64,000 nucleotides of DNA from B10-G9 sp963712165 (GCA_963712165.1 CAVQGY010000002.1:682001-746000); one strand, 5' to 3'; shown: positions 50,566-59,953, counted from the stretch's first letter. Numbers and translations: made by a program. The notes: generated from the sequence alone by a model not told the origin.

Positions 50566-51069
50566 TTACCAGCCTCTAATAAAAGGCTCCCATTCCTGAT
50601 AAATATTAAGATATTTCCTGAATAGATAAGCTGCTGAAGTCGGCGGCTGGACCGGTTTTTTCTGTAACTTCAAACCGGACTGATCAAGGGTAAATCCCCC
50701 TTTTTTGTGATTGCAGGATTTGCAGGCTGTCACCAGATTGGACCAGGTGGACTCCCCTCCCAGGTGTTGGGGCAAGACATGGTCAACAGTCAGTTCCCGG
50801 GATTCCTTTCCGCAGTACTGGCATTTGAACTGATCGCGGCGGAAAATCTCCTGTTTGGATAGTTTGACACTGGGGTGGGGACGTTTAATAATTTGCTGGA
50901 GCCGGATGACGGAGGGTTTGGGAAGAGATCGGGACACAGTGCGAACCACACCACGGCCATCCATGACCATATTGGCTTTTCCGACAATTATCAGGCACAT
51001 CGCCCGGCGGGTCGAGCAAACGTTGATGGGGGCGTAATTGCCATTGAGGACCAGCACTGGTTCGTTCAT
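50566..51069 (-). CDS. HNH endonuclease
   Basis: A 167-residue protein of the widespread stand-alone HNH type. The N-terminal part (MNEPVLVLNGNYAPINVCST) is a family mark. The HNH motif is CQYCGKESRELTVDHVLPQH followed by NLVTACKSCNHKKG; the paired CxxC sites bind zinc. These genes are common in Actinobacteria, Chloroflexota and Cyanobacteria; function is unknown, no phage or restriction neighbours are seen. Confidence 0.88.
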   Translation of the reverse strand: MNEPVLVLNGNYAPINVCSTRRAMCLIIVGKANMVMDGRGVVRTVSRSLPKPSVIRLQQIIKRPHPSVKLSKQEIFRRDQFKCQYCGKESRELTVDHVLPQHLGGESTWSNLVTACKSCNHKKGGFTLDQSGLKLQKKPVQPPTSAAYLFRKYLNIYQEWEPFIRGW

Positions 51070-51088
51070 TTTTGAATTACTCTCGGAA

Positions 51089-51118
51089 ATTATAGCATGG
51101 TATTTCCTGCCTGCTCAA
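51089..51118 (-). promoter_or_regulatory. promoter of the HNH gene
   Basis: Minus strand TTGAGC (51113-51118), 18-bp spacer, TGC-TATAAT (51089-51094). Confidence 0.7.
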
Positions 51119-51230
51119 GGGTTTTTGGAGCCGTATGGGAAGCTGTTCCCGCTCTTTAGATCTATTCCAGAAAGGGGAAATACCCATTTCTACGGTAAAA
51201 TGGGATAACTGGCGCATCGTGGAGGAAAGA

Positions 51231-51761
51231 TTGAAGAAATATATCCAAGCCTATACTTTTTTATTGCCGATCTCGATTGCACTGATTGCCCTTGATCAAT
51301 GGACCAAAGGCCTGGTACGGGCTAATTTAGTATTAAACGAGTTCTGGATGCCCGTGGATTGGTTGGCTCCGTACATAAGAATTGTCAACTGGCACAACAC
51401 GGGAGCTGCCTTCGGGATCTTTCAGGGCATGAATACTATATTTATGGTGCTGGCTTTTGTGATCATTGGTTTGATATTGGTATATTTTCCAATGATCCCT
51501 AAGGAAGACATCTATTTCCGCCTGGCTTTGAGTTTGCAGATGGCCGGGGCAACGGGAAATCTTTTAGACCGATTATATCGGGGGTTTGTGACCGATTTCA
51601 TATCTGTGGGCAGATTCCCGGTTTTTAATGTGGCGGATTCCTGCATTACCATGGGAGTAGTAGTACTTCTTATCGGTATGTGGGTTGAAGAGAGAAGGAT
51701 AAAGCATGAGCCAAGAACAGAGGATGAGTCAGGAACCGATCATCATAACGAATCGCTCTGA
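51231..51761 (+). CDS. lspA: signal peptidase II (lipoprotein signal peptidase)
   Basis: Cleaves the signal peptide of diacylated lipoproteins. TTG 51231 with GGAGG five bases upstream is the likely start (176 residues); the open frame to 51135 is longer than the family. Four membrane helices; conserved NTGAAFGIF, GNLLDRLYRGFVTDFI and FNVADSCI carry the catalytic Asp residues. It overlaps the next gene, an RluA pseudouridine synthase, a linkage seen in many bacteria. Confidence 0.93.
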   Translation: MKKYIQAYTFLLPISIALIALDQWTKGLVRANLVLNEFWMPVDWLAPYIRIVNWHNTGAAFGIFQGMNTIFMVLAFVIIGLILVYFPMIPKEDIYFRLALSLQMAGATGNLLDRLYRGFVTDFISVGRFPVFNVADSCITMGVVVLLIGMWVEERRIKHEPRTEDESGTDHHNESL

Positions 51762-52668
51762 AAACGAGCTCCGGCTTGACATACTACTTGCTCAGGAACT
51801 GGAGGATTTCTCCAGGTCATACATCCAGAAAATTATCTCCGCGGGTGGTGTTTCCGCCGATGGTTATCCCCTTTACAAAAAAGCCGAGAAGATCTCTCCA
51901 GGAACTGACGTAGAGATCATCATCCCGCCTGCTGAGGATTCATATCTTCAGCCAGAGAGTATTCCCCTGGATATTCTTTTTGAAAACGGGGATTGTGTTG
52001 TCATAAATAAACCAGCAGGTATGGTAGTTCATCCTGCTGTGGGGCACCCAACAGGCACCCTGGTGCAGGCTGTGCTGGCTCATGCTCCAGAGATTGAAGG
52101 TGTGGGGGGCGTAAAGAGGCCGGGGCTGGTCCACCGCCTGGACCAGGACACATCCGGGGTGATCATATTGGCAAAGAATGACCGGGCTCACCAATACTTG
52201 CAGGATCAATTCAGGAACCGGGATGTAGGAAAAGTCTACCTGGCTTTGGTGGATGGCCGTCCGCCGTCACATAAAGGGAGAGTTGAGGTAGCTATCGGCC
52301 GCGATCCAAAGTATCGCCAGCGTATGACAACCGTGCAGGAACGAGATGGAAAGGAAGCGGTCAGTGAGTTTTTCACCCTGGAGGAATATTCAAAACACAC
52401 CTTATTGAAAGTGTCTATTCATACCGGCCGGACCCATCAGATCAGGGTTCATCTGGCTTTTCTTGGCTGCCCGGTTGTGGGGGATGCGATATATGGAAGA
52501 AAAAAACCTACCCTGGATATCAATCGGCAGTTCCTGCATGCTCATCAGCTGACTATTTCCCTTCCAGGTGAAGATCAGAGGCGCTCATTTGAGGCACCAT
52601 TAGCATCTGATCTGGAAGAAATCCTTGGCAAACTCAAAGATCCAATGATCAGGAGTAAAGATGATTGA
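51706..52668 (+). CDS. RluA-family pseudouridine synthase (RluD-like)
   Basis: Converts uridine to pseudouridine in RNA. An N-terminal S4 domain (residues about 18-80, LDILLAQELEDFSRSYIQKI) precedes the catalytic domain; the active site is GLVHRLDQDTSGV and the later motifs are GRTHQIRVHLAFLG and VVGDAIYG. AGAAGGAT precedes ATG 51706. Linkage to lspA is typical for RluD-like enzymes; the exact target site is not determinable. Confidence 0.92.
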   Translation: MSQEQRMSQEPIIITNRSENELRLDILLAQELEDFSRSYIQKIISAGGVSADGYPLYKKAEKISPGTDVEIIIPPAEDSYLQPESIPLDILFENGDCVVINKPAGMVVHPAVGHPTGTLVQAVLAHAPEIEGVGGVKRPGLVHRLDQDTSGVIILAKNDRAHQYLQDQFRNRDVGKVYLALVDGRPPSHKGRVEVAIGRDPKYRQRMTTVQERDGKEAVSEFFTLEEYSKHTLLKVSIHTGRTHQIRVHLAFLGCPVVGDAIYGRKKPTLDINRQFLHAHQLTISLPGEDQRRSFEAPLASDLEEILGKLKDPMIRSKDD

Positions 52669-53692
52669 CCTTCGATCTGACACGATAACCCAACCAACCC
52701 CTGAGATGCGGGAAACCATTGCCAGCGCTGAGGTTGGCGATGATGTCTATGGAGAAGACCCTACAGTAAACCTACTGGAAGATAAATCCGCTAAACTGTT
52801 AGGGAAGGAAGCGGCCCTGTTCATACCATCTGGAACGATGGGAAATCTGGCGGCAGTTCTAACCCACTGTGACCGAGGCAGTGAGATCATCCTGGGGGAC
52901 AAGGCTCATATCTTCCTGAATGAATCAGGCGGGGCAGCAGCCCTGGGTGGTGTCCAACCACATATCATCCCAAACCAGGAAGATGGCACTCTTAAGCTGG
53001 AAGATATCCGGGAAGCAATCCGCTTTGATGATATTCACCATCCCCAGACAAGGATGATTGCTTTAGAGAACACCCACAATATGTGTGGAGGGGTAGCCTT
53101 GACTGTGGAATATTCCCGGGCTGTGGGAGAGATTGCCAGGGAGCAGGGGCTAAAATTCCATCTGGATGGCGCCCGACTATTTAACGCGGCTGTTGTCTTG
53201 AATGTCGATCCAGCTGATCTGGTTGAACCTTTCGATTCGATAATGTTCTGTCTGAGCAAGGGGTTGGGCGCGCCGGTGGGTTCTGTGTTATGTGGAGATG
53301 CCGAATTCATATCCCGGGCCAGGAGGATCAGAAAAATGCTAGGAGGAGCCATGCGCCAGGCAGGGCTGATCGCAGCAGCCGGGTTATATGCTCTGGAGCA
53401 TCACCTTCCTCTCCTGGAGGAGGACCACCGAAGGGCTCGAGAGCTTGCCCGAGATCTGGTTGGTCTATCTGGAATCGAAGTAGTGAATCCTGAACCTTCT
53501 ACGAATATGGTTTATCTCAAACTGGATCCTGATCTACCTTATGATGCTTATGGGATCAAGGGAAAGCTAAAAGAACATGGTGTTTTGGTGGGTGTAGAGA
53601 ATCTCCGGCTGATCAGGCTTGTTACTCATCTGTGGATCAAGGATCAGGATATCCCAACAGTCGTTCATGGGTTCAAGAATGTCCTATCCTGA
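52661..53692 (+). CDS. ltaE: low-specificity L-threonine aldolase
   Basis: PLP enzyme splitting threonine to glycine and acetaldehyde. The N-terminus IDLRSDTITQPTPEM is diagnostic, followed by VGDDVYGEDPT, SGTMGNLAA and the PLP-Lys segment MFCLSKGLGAPVGS. Length 343. It overlaps the rluA-type gene by eight bases, so lspA, rluA and ltaE likely form one operon. Confidence 0.93.
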   Translation: MIDLRSDTITQPTPEMRETIASAEVGDDVYGEDPTVNLLEDKSAKLLGKEAALFIPSGTMGNLAAVLTHCDRGSEIILGDKAHIFLNESGGAAALGGVQPHIIPNQEDGTLKLEDIREAIRFDDIHHPQTRMIALENTHNMCGGVALTVEYSRAVGEIAREQGLKFHLDGARLFNAAVVLNVDPADLVEPFDSIMFCLSKGLGAPVGSVLCGDAEFISRARRIRKMLGGAMRQAGLIAAAGLYALEHHLPLLEEDHRRARELARDLVGLSGIEVVNPEPSTNMVYLKLDPDLPYDAYGIKGKLKEHGVLVGVENLRLIRLVTHLWIKDQDIPTVVHGFKNVLS

Positions 53693-53739
53693 AGGAGAAA
53701 TCGGACTAATCCGGGCAGCGGGCAGCTCTATTTGTCAGA

Positions 53740-53748
53740 TGTTATAAT
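53740..53748 (+). promoter_or_regulatory. extended -10 promoter of the purine nucleoside phosphorylase gene
   Basis: TGTTATAAT, an ideal extended -10, about 43 bases before ATG 53791. Confidence 0.65.
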
Positions 53749-53790
53749 TAGACAGCTTAACCTGATAGAACGCAAAGGAATTTGCTTGCC

Positions 53791-54627
53791 ATGAAAACGA
53801 AATATACCATTGAGGACATAGATCGCATTGCGGATGAAATCCGCTCTAGAATATCCATAGACCCGCAGATAGGTTTGATCCTGGGCTCTGGCCTGGGACC
53901 CCTGGCTGAAGCTGTTGAAGATCCAACTATTATCCCCTATCATGACCTGCCTGGCTGGCCCCTGTCCACTGTGGAAGGGCATGCTGGCGAATTGATCATT
54001 GGAAAGCTGGAAGGGCAGGATGTGCTGGTAATGAACGGCCGGATTCATTTTTATGAAGGTTACGAAATGAGCCAGGTAACCCTGCCTATCCGGGTTATGC
54101 AGCGACTGGGAATCAAGATCGTTGTGGTAACTAACGCTGCTGGGGGAGTTAACCAGGATTTTGTGCCTGGCAATCCGATGCTGATTACAGACCACCTCAA
54201 CCTGCTGGGCATGGCAGGTGTCAATCCTCTGCGCGGGCCGAATATGGATGAGTTTGGCACACGCTTTCCGGATATGAGCCAACCCTATGACCGGGAATTA
54301 AAAGAATTGGCCCGAAATGTGGCCAGTGATCTGGGAATCACTCTTTATGAGGGGATCTATGTATGCCTGGCTGGACCGACCTTTGAGACTCCGGCTGACC
54401 TTAGGTTCCTGCAGGGAATTGGAGTCGACGCAGTGGGTATGTCTACTGTGCCCGAGGTGATTGTAGCCAACCATGGAGGACAACGGGTACTGGGCATTTC
54501 TGGCATTACCAACAGCTCAAGCCTTTACGGTGAGGCGAAAACAACCCATGATGAAGTGATCGAGACCGGTCTGCTGCTCGCTCCCAAAATGATGAGTTTA
54601 ATCCGGGGCGTTCTAAAGGCGCTCTAG
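53791..54627 (+). CDS. purine nucleoside phosphorylase
   Basis: Trimeric-type PNP that splits inosine/guanosine to base and ribose-1-phosphate. Motifs: LILGSGLG, VEGHAGEL, NGRIHFYEGY, VVVTNAAGGVN, GPTFETPAD and VGMSTVPEV. Length 278 with ATG 53791 (AAAGGA upstream); an upstream TTG at 53782 would add three residues. It has its own promoter after the ltaE operon. Confidence 0.93.
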   Translation: MKTKYTIEDIDRIADEIRSRISIDPQIGLILGSGLGPLAEAVEDPTIIPYHDLPGWPLSTVEGHAGELIIGKLEGQDVLVMNGRIHFYEGYEMSQVTLPIRVMQRLGIKIVVVTNAAGGVNQDFVPGNPMLITDHLNLLGMAGVNPLRGPNMDEFGTRFPDMSQPYDRELKELARNVASDLGITLYEGIYVCLAGPTFETPADLRFLQGIGVDAVGMSTVPEVIVANHGGQRVLGISGITNSSSLYGEAKTTHDEVIETGLLLAPKMMSLIRGVLKAL

Positions 54628-54682
54628 ACCTTCCCCCAAGGTGGATCTATTGCCCAATTGAGTTCCGCCGGGGGATCTTTTC

Positions 54683-55369
54683 ATGACTGAATTCTTGCGG
54701 TATATCCGGGATGTGGAGTATCTGGTCTATTTTATCCTTGGCGGTCTGGCGATCTGGCAGCTGAGACTTTTTTACCTTGCCTGGGAAGAACTTCGGGCAG
54801 CGGCTTTTGGTCTGGAAAAGGAAAGCGCCCAGAGTCGCCTCAACAGATCGGCAGCCTTGTTAGTTGTACTGCTTTTCCTGGGCGCGGCACAGTTCGGTCT
54901 GGTTTCATTCATCATACCTGCCGTCCCAGGAGTGGATCCAATACCAACACCAACCATTGATCTGCTGGCAACGCCTACTGCCACGATCTCTCCTGAGATA
55001 AGTGAACCGACTCAGACACCATTCTCTGTAGGAGGGACACAATCCATCCAAGAGGGATGTGTCCCGGAGGAAGTGATGATCACCTTCCCTGAGAACAATT
55101 CTGTGGTGAGTGGTGTTGTGGATATCAATGGCACTGCGAATATCGATGATTTTGGTTTCTACAAGCTAGAGATTTCTCCCGCTAATTCTGGCACCTGGCT
55201 GACTATTTTCGCAAATGATGACCCCGTGGTGGAAGATGAGCTGGGTTTCTGGAGTACAGCGAGGTTGGACCCGGGGAATTATTCTTTGCGGCTGGTAGTG
55301 CTGGACAATCAGGGAATACAACGGGATCCCTGTGCTGTGGATTTGGTAGTAGAAATGTCTGATGAGTAA
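54683..55369 (+). CDS. membrane protein with extracytoplasmic beta domain
   Basis: The 228-residue protein has two membrane segments (about residues 12-32 and 57-80), a Pro/Thr linker (PTPTIDLLATPTAT) and a C-terminal beta-sandwich (about residues 125-225, MITFPENNSVVSGVVDINGT) with two Cys that could pair. This resembles Ig-like or carbohydrate-adhesion domains seen in Anaerolineae surface proteins. Function unknown. Followed after 14 bp by a GNAT gene. Confidence 0.75.
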   Translation: MTEFLRYIRDVEYLVYFILGGLAIWQLRLFYLAWEELRAAAFGLEKESAQSRLNRSAALLVVLLFLGAAQFGLVSFIIPAVPGVDPIPTPTIDLLATPTATISPEISEPTQTPFSVGGTQSIQEGCVPEEVMITFPENNSVVSGVVDINGTANIDDFGFYKLEISPANSGTWLTIFANDDPVVEDELGFWSTARLDPGNYSLRLVVLDNQGIQRDPCAVDLVVEMSDE

Positions 55370-55383
55370 ATGGGAAAAAGGTT

Positions 55384-55920
55384 ATGACTGAAATCAATAT
55401 TCGCTCGGCAATCTCTACGGATATCCCGAGAATGATCATGCTCGATCATAATTATGCTACTTCACATGTCTGGCAATTGACCCTGGATCTGACTGAAGTT
55501 CAAACGCAAATCTCCTTCCGGCAAGTCCGCCTGCCTCGCGAAGTTCATGTCAACTATCCCCGGATGGTTCGGTCACTGGCAGATGATTGGACCAAGCGGG
55601 ATGCCCTGCTGTTAGCTGAAGACGAGGAACAGATCCTGGGTTATATCAGCTTGCGCTTGGGATTGGCGCCGGCCAGCGCCTGGGTGGAAGACCTGGCAGT
55701 GGATCGACTTCAGCGAAGAAATGGTGTTGGCACAACCCTGGTATTGGCTGCCCAGGATTGGTGTGCCAGAAAGGGTCTGCATAGGCTGACATTGGAAATG
55801 CAGCCCAAGAATTACCCTGCTATCCAGTTTGCATATAAACTTGGCTTTGAGTTTTCCGGTTATAATGACAAGTTCTATCGTGATCAGGAAATCGCGATTT
55901 TCTTTTCCTCTTTCATATGA
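55384..55920 (+). CDS. GNAT-family N-acetyltransferase
   Basis: A 178-residue acetyltransferase. The acetyl-CoA motif A is VEDLAVDRLQRRNGVGTTLV and motif B region ends in FAYKLGFEFSGYNDKFY. Substrate unknown (RimI-like fold). It overlaps the downstream sensor gene by four bases, so they are coupled. Confidence 0.85.
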   Translation: MTEINIRSAISTDIPRMIMLDHNYATSHVWQLTLDLTEVQTQISFRQVRLPREVHVNYPRMVRSLADDWTKRDALLLAEDEEQILGYISLRLGLAPASAWVEDLAVDRLQRRNGVGTTLVLAAQDWCARKGLHRLTLEMQPKNYPAIQFAYKLGFEFSGYNDKFYRDQEIAIFFSSFI

Positions 55921-57827
55921 ATCTGCTGACAATATTACGGACACTCAACCAACTCCTCTCAGCCGGCATAGCCATCACGGCCTTCTCCCTGCTCCTCTAT
56001 GCCCTGACATTTAATTTAAGGGACCGGGTGGCCCGTTCCTTTGCCTTTATCATGGCCTGTGTGGTAGTGGTCTATGTAGGGGAATCTGTAGCAGATGTGG
56101 TCATTTCCTCACAATGGATCGAGATTTGGTACAAGGTACAGTGGATAGGGATCGTATTCCTTCCTCCAGCCTATGTGCTGCTTTCAGATGCGGTCCTTGC
56201 TACCACCGGTCGACCTTCTCGCGGACGCCGGACCAAATTGATCAAGGTAGCGTTTATTTTCTCTGCCGTCTTCCTGGTGATGATTCCCTTATCACTGCTG
56301 GTAGGCCCTCTTACCGCGGATGATGTGGTCGCCCCCCATCTGGAACGGACCGGGCTGACCTGGATATTTTCTGCTTTTTATATTCTGTGCATGATCTGGG
56401 CCTGGGTCAATTTCCAGCGGGCATTCCACCGCACAGTAACTCGCTCTGGCCAGCGCAGGATGGTATACCTGATCTGTGGTGCATTGGCCCCTGCTCTGGG
56501 ATCTTTCCCCTATCTGCTATTTGGATCAGATTTTGCGTCTGGGCATCCCTATGTCTTCTGGCTGGCAGCAGTGATCAGCAACATCCTTGTCTCGGTGTTG
56601 ATTGTGATCATGGCCTATGCTGTAGCCTTTTTTGGAGTCTCATGGCCAGACCGGGTTATCAAGCGCCGCTTAACAAAGTGGGTGCTGCGCGGTCCAGTGA
56701 CAGCCAGCACTGTCCTGGCGCTGACCACCATTGCCAGGCGGGCCGGTGAGCCATATTCGCTATTTGCGCCAGTTGTTATGGCCGGTGTATTTCTGCTGAT
56801 GCAGTATTTTATTACCATGTTTTCTCCACTCTGGGAGCACTGGTTCCTGCTTGGAGATAGCAAAGACAGCCTGGCACTGCTTCAAAACCTGGAGGAACGT
56901 CTATTTACTCTTGAGGACCTGAAGCAATTCTTGGAATCGGTACTTGCGGCTATCTGTGATCAGCTTCAGACCAAGCAGGCATTTGCTGCTGCGCTGACCC
57001 CTACAGGTATGGATTTCCTGGTCACAGTGGGAGGAAAGGTCGATCTCAGCCCCGAAGAGTTAACCGAGAAGATCAGCAATATACCTGTTTCAGGGGAGAA
57101 AATCGGGGAATTTGGCCTTTTTGCATCAGGAAAATATTGGATCATTCCTCTATTCAATTCAACTGCCCCGGATGAAATTCTGGGATTGATCGGCGTAGAG
57201 ATTCCGGGCGAATCGTTTGTTGGGGAAGCGATTGAAGCATTTCAAGTATTGATTGCGCGGGCCCAACAGGCCCTGGAGGACAGATCATTCCAGCAGCAGG
57301 TCTTCAGCTCGATTGAAGACTTGGCTCCCCAAATGAACCGCATCCAGCAGCTGCGGGCTGCTGCCCGTTATGATGGCACCAAAGTGCTGATGATGGCAGA
57401 TCAGGACCAAATCGTGGATGAAAGCACTCTGACAGAGTGGGTCAGAGATGCCCTATCTGATTACTGGGGAGGACCTGATCTATCTGAAAGCCCCTTGCTG
57501 CAGCTGGAGATCGTCCAGAATTCGCTTGATGAGCATGATGGAGTTTCTGTTAAAGCTGTTCGAGCTATACTCAGGGAGGCGATTGAAAAGATCAGACCGG
57601 AGGGAACGCGGCGGTTCACCCTGGATTGGGTGCTCTACAATATCCTGGAAATGAAATTCCTGAAAGGCCAGAAGGTGCGTGATGTGGCCAAACGTTTGGC
57701 AATGTCTGAAGCCAACCTCTACCGCAAGCAAAAAATAGCCATAGAAGTTGTGGCAAAAACCATCCTGGAGATGGAAAAACAGGCTCGTGAAGAGATCGAT
57801 GAACCTGCGGAAAAAGCGACCAAATAA
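55917..57827 (+). CDS. 7TM sensor protein with GAF-like middle and C-terminal HTH-like segment
   Basis: A 636-residue protein. Eight or so N-terminal membrane helices (about residues 10-310) resemble the 7TM region of histidine kinases. A soluble part (about 320-500) is GAF-like. The C-terminal stretch, residues about 560-615 (FLKGQKVRDVAKRLAMSEA then NLYRKQKIAIEVV), looks like a helix-turn-helix. No histidine-kinase motifs are seen. It may be a membrane-bound one-component regulator; this is inference. It overlaps the GNAT gene upstream. Confidence 0.75.
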   Translation: MNLLTILRTLNQLLSAGIAITAFSLLLYALTFNLRDRVARSFAFIMACVVVVYVGESVADVVISSQWIEIWYKVQWIGIVFLPPAYVLLSDAVLATTGRPSRGRRTKLIKVAFIFSAVFLVMIPLSLLVGPLTADDVVAPHLERTGLTWIFSAFYILCMIWAWVNFQRAFHRTVTRSGQRRMVYLICGALAPALGSFPYLLFGSDFASGHPYVFWLAAVISNILVSVLIVIMAYAVAFFGVSWPDRVIKRRLTKWVLRGPVTASTVLALTTIARRAGEPYSLFAPVVMAGVFLLMQYFITMFSPLWEHWFLLGDSKDSLALLQNLEERLFTLEDLKQFLESVLAAICDQLQTKQAFAAALTPTGMDFLVTVGGKVDLSPEELTEKISNIPVSGEKIGEFGLFASGKYWIIPLFNSTAPDEILGLIGVEIPGESFVGEAIEAFQVLIARAQQALEDRSFQQQVFSSIEDLAPQMNRIQQLRAAARYDGTKVLMMADQDQIVDESTLTEWVRDALSDYWGGPDLSESPLLQLEIVQNSLDEHDGVSVKAVRAILREAIEKIRPEGTRRFTLDWVLYNILEMKFLKGQKVRDVAKRLAMSEANLYRKQKIAIEVVAKTILEMEKQAREEIDEPAEKATK

Positions 57828-57836
57828 TGTTACAAT
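57828..57836 (+). promoter_or_regulatory. extended -10 promoter of the S1-domain gene
   Basis: TGTTACAAT overlaps the end of the sensor gene and lies 35 bases before the S1-domain ATG. Confidence 0.5.
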
Positions 57837-57871
57837 ACAGTTTACTCGTGGATAACTAACAGGGTACCTTA

Positions 57872-58813
57872 ATGGTTCATGATGATCAGTTTCCCACTCA
57901 ATCTGAAGGACCGCCCGATCTGGGAGATTCTTGGTGGAAAGCTGCCTTATCAGACGCAGAAGCGCAGCAAATCGAGGATGATTGCCAGCCAAAGGATGGT
58001 TTTTCGACTGAAATTGATCTTCTTCCTACAAAACTGGCTCACCCGGAAAATGATTGGGAGCATGTAGACCGTTTGTATCAAAGGGATGAAATCATTCGAT
58101 TGCGAGTGGTTGGCTGCAATCAGGGGGGGTTATTGGTGCAGGGGGATAAGATCAATGGGTTCGTGCCCTGCTCCCATTTGTTGGAAGGGGCTCAAAAGAA
58201 GGATTATCTTCAGAAGCTGATTTCCCTGAAAGTAATTGAATATGACCCTGATCGCTGCCGAGTTGTTCTTTCAGAGCGCGCAGCCCAGGCTGAGGCGGGA
58301 ACCCGCATCAAGCTGCTTGATTCCCTGGAGGAGGACGCCTGTGTGCCAGGGGTTGTGACTACGCTGACAGACTTTGGCGCATTCGTGGATCTGGGGGGGA
58401 TAGAAGGATTGATCCACATTTCGGAGTTATCATGGGGACGAGTGGATCACCCATCTGATGTTGTGGCTGTTGGCGACCAGATCGAAGTCTATATCCTGAA
58501 TATCGACCGGAAAGAGAGCAAAGTGGCTCTCAGCCTTAAGAAAATGTGCGATAACCCCTGGGAGACCATCATGGACCGGTACAAGCCGGGCCAGATAGTG
58601 GAAGCTGTAGTCAAGAATATTGTCTCGTATGGCGCATTTGTACGTCTGGAAGAGGGGGTTGATGGTTTGATCCATATCTCAGAACTGGGAGGAAATGGAG
58701 AAGATCTGTCTCCCTGGGATGTGCTGGAGGAGAACCAGAAGGTCAGCGTGGAGATCATCCACCTTGATCCTGAAGAACAACGGCTTGGATTGAGCTTGGC
58801 TGTGGGGGATTAG
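57872..58813 (+). CDS. S1 RNA-binding domain protein (ribosomal S1-like)
   Basis: A 313-residue protein with three S1 domains after an acidic 70-residue lead: about residues 72-140 (degenerate), 150-222 (PGVVTTLTDFGAFVDLGGIE) and 235-308 (EAVVKNIVSYGAFVRLEEGV). Each of the last two carries the GLIHISEL motif. Short S1-like proteins of this type occur in Chloroflexota and Firmicutes and bind mRNA or assist translation initiation. ComEA-like gene follows 20 bp downstream. Confidence 0.9.
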   Translation: MVHDDQFPTQSEGPPDLGDSWWKAALSDAEAQQIEDDCQPKDGFSTEIDLLPTKLAHPENDWEHVDRLYQRDEIIRLRVVGCNQGGLLVQGDKINGFVPCSHLLEGAQKKDYLQKLISLKVIEYDPDRCRVVLSERAAQAEAGTRIKLLDSLEEDACVPGVVTTLTDFGAFVDLGGIEGLIHISELSWGRVDHPSDVVAVGDQIEVYILNIDRKESKVALSLKKMCDNPWETIMDRYKPGQIVEAVVKNIVSYGAFVRLEEGVDGLIHISELGGNGEDLSPWDVLEENQKVSVEIIHLDPEEQRLGLSLAVGD

Positions 58814-58833
58814 AAGAGTCAGAGCAGCACAAC

Positions 58834-59409
58834 ATGTTTGAAAAGTGGAGAGATCTATTCATCGGGGTTCTATTTGGCCTGTGCTGTGCCGGATTGATCC
58901 TCTTGGTGTCGCGCCCTCGACAGGGGCAGGCTGTGCTTCTGCGCCCACCACCAACCCCTATGCCCTTAGTGATTAATATCGATGGCGAGGTCCTACATCC
59001 TGGTGTCTATACCCTACCTGTGGATAGCCGGATACAAGATGCTGTAGACGCAGCGGGAGGTTTAACCGAAGGGGCCAGTCCGGGGTCAGTGAATCTGGCG
59101 GCTCTCCTTGAGGATGGGGGCCATATCTATATTCCCGCCAGAGTGGTCTCCGGTGAGGATAGTGTAGGAGGTGGATCATCGGCTCTGAGATTGTCAGCTG
59201 AGGGAGGGATTATCCCGCTTGTTAATATCAACAAGGCAAGTTTGGATGAACTTGTATCCCTTCCCGGTATCGGTCCAGTGACAGCCGGAAAGATCATTAG
59301 CTACCGGGAAGAACAACTCTTCACCCGGGTGGAGGAAATCCAGAAAGTGCCTGGGATTGGCCCAGCCACCTTTGAGCAGATCAGGGCTTATCTGACGGTA
59401 GGTGAGTAA
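58834..59409 (+). CDS. ComEA-like DNA-binding protein (SLBB + helix-hairpin-helix)
   Basis: A 191-residue protein. An N-terminal membrane helix (residues 8-27) is followed by an SLBB domain (VINIDGEVLHPGVYTLPV) and a C-terminal helix-hairpin-helix pair (NINKASLDELVSLPGIGPVT). ComEA receives DNA during natural transformation. No comEC or other competence gene is seen in the window. Confidence 0.9.
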   Translation: MFEKWRDLFIGVLFGLCCAGLILLVSRPRQGQAVLLRPPPTPMPLVINIDGEVLHPGVYTLPVDSRIQDAVDAAGGLTEGASPGSVNLAALLEDGGHIYIPARVVSGEDSVGGGSSALRLSAEGGIIPLVNINKASLDELVSLPGIGPVTAGKIISYREEQLFTRVEEIQKVPGIGPATFEQIRAYLTVGE

Positions 59410-59434
59410 AGGAAGAGGGGTGTACTTCCATTAA

Positions 59435-59539
59435 ATGAACAACCTTGCCAGCTTGAAGGTTCGCGGGAAAGAACGGATCACCGGTGTTGGGCGGGAGCTT
59501 TCTTCGCGGAAGGCTGACAAGGTCGTCAGTGAAGTTTAA
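59435..59539 (+). CDS. possible 34-residue ORF between comEA-like and small-protein genes
   Basis: An open frame from ATG 59435 with basic residues (SLKVRGKERITGVGREL). No ribosome site at normal distance and no family recognised. It may be noncoding; listed because the gap holds nothing else. Confidence 0.2.
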   Translation: MNNLASLKVRGKERITGVGRELSSRKADKVVSEV

Positions 59540-59553
59540 TCAGTTTCTGATGA

Positions 59554-59748
59554 TCAGGCTTTTTTCAGAACGGGCAGTCCATTTTTGGTTTCAGATACTA
59601 CATACCCTTTCGGGACAGCATCCAGTGCGCCATCCTTGACCTCTTTTGCGAAGAAGTACAGGGTTGATGTTTTTCCACTCTTAAGTACTCGGTCTCTGCC
59701 ATGCAGATAATAGGTAACTTTCTTAGCATTTGTGTGTTTGTAAGCCAT
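59554..59748 (-). CDS. small conserved protein of unknown function
   Basis: A 64-residue protein (MAYKHTNAKKVTYYLHGRD ... TLYFFAKEV ... NGLPVLKK). I recall close relatives in other Chloroflexota, Cyanobacteria and Deinococcus-group genomes, but the name and role are unknown. AAAGGAG lies before the ATG. No membrane or signal segment. Confidence 0.75.
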   Translation of the reverse strand: MAYKHTNAKKVTYYLHGRDRVLKSGKTSTLYFFAKEVKDGALDAVPKGYVVSETKNGLPVLKKA

Positions 59749-59953
59749 AATATCTCCTTTGTCCGATACTAACGTTCAAACCGCCCAACTTGGTAGAAAG
59801 TGAGGTGAATACCCCCGTTTTTTGTTACTGCTGTGTCTTCCTTGAATAACTCGCGTGCATTGAGTTGCAGGATGATCGTTCTTCTATACTAATTGTAACC
59901 CTTTTAGCATAAAAAGTTCCCAAATATAGGCCTTTTTTGAGGGAAATCAAGGG

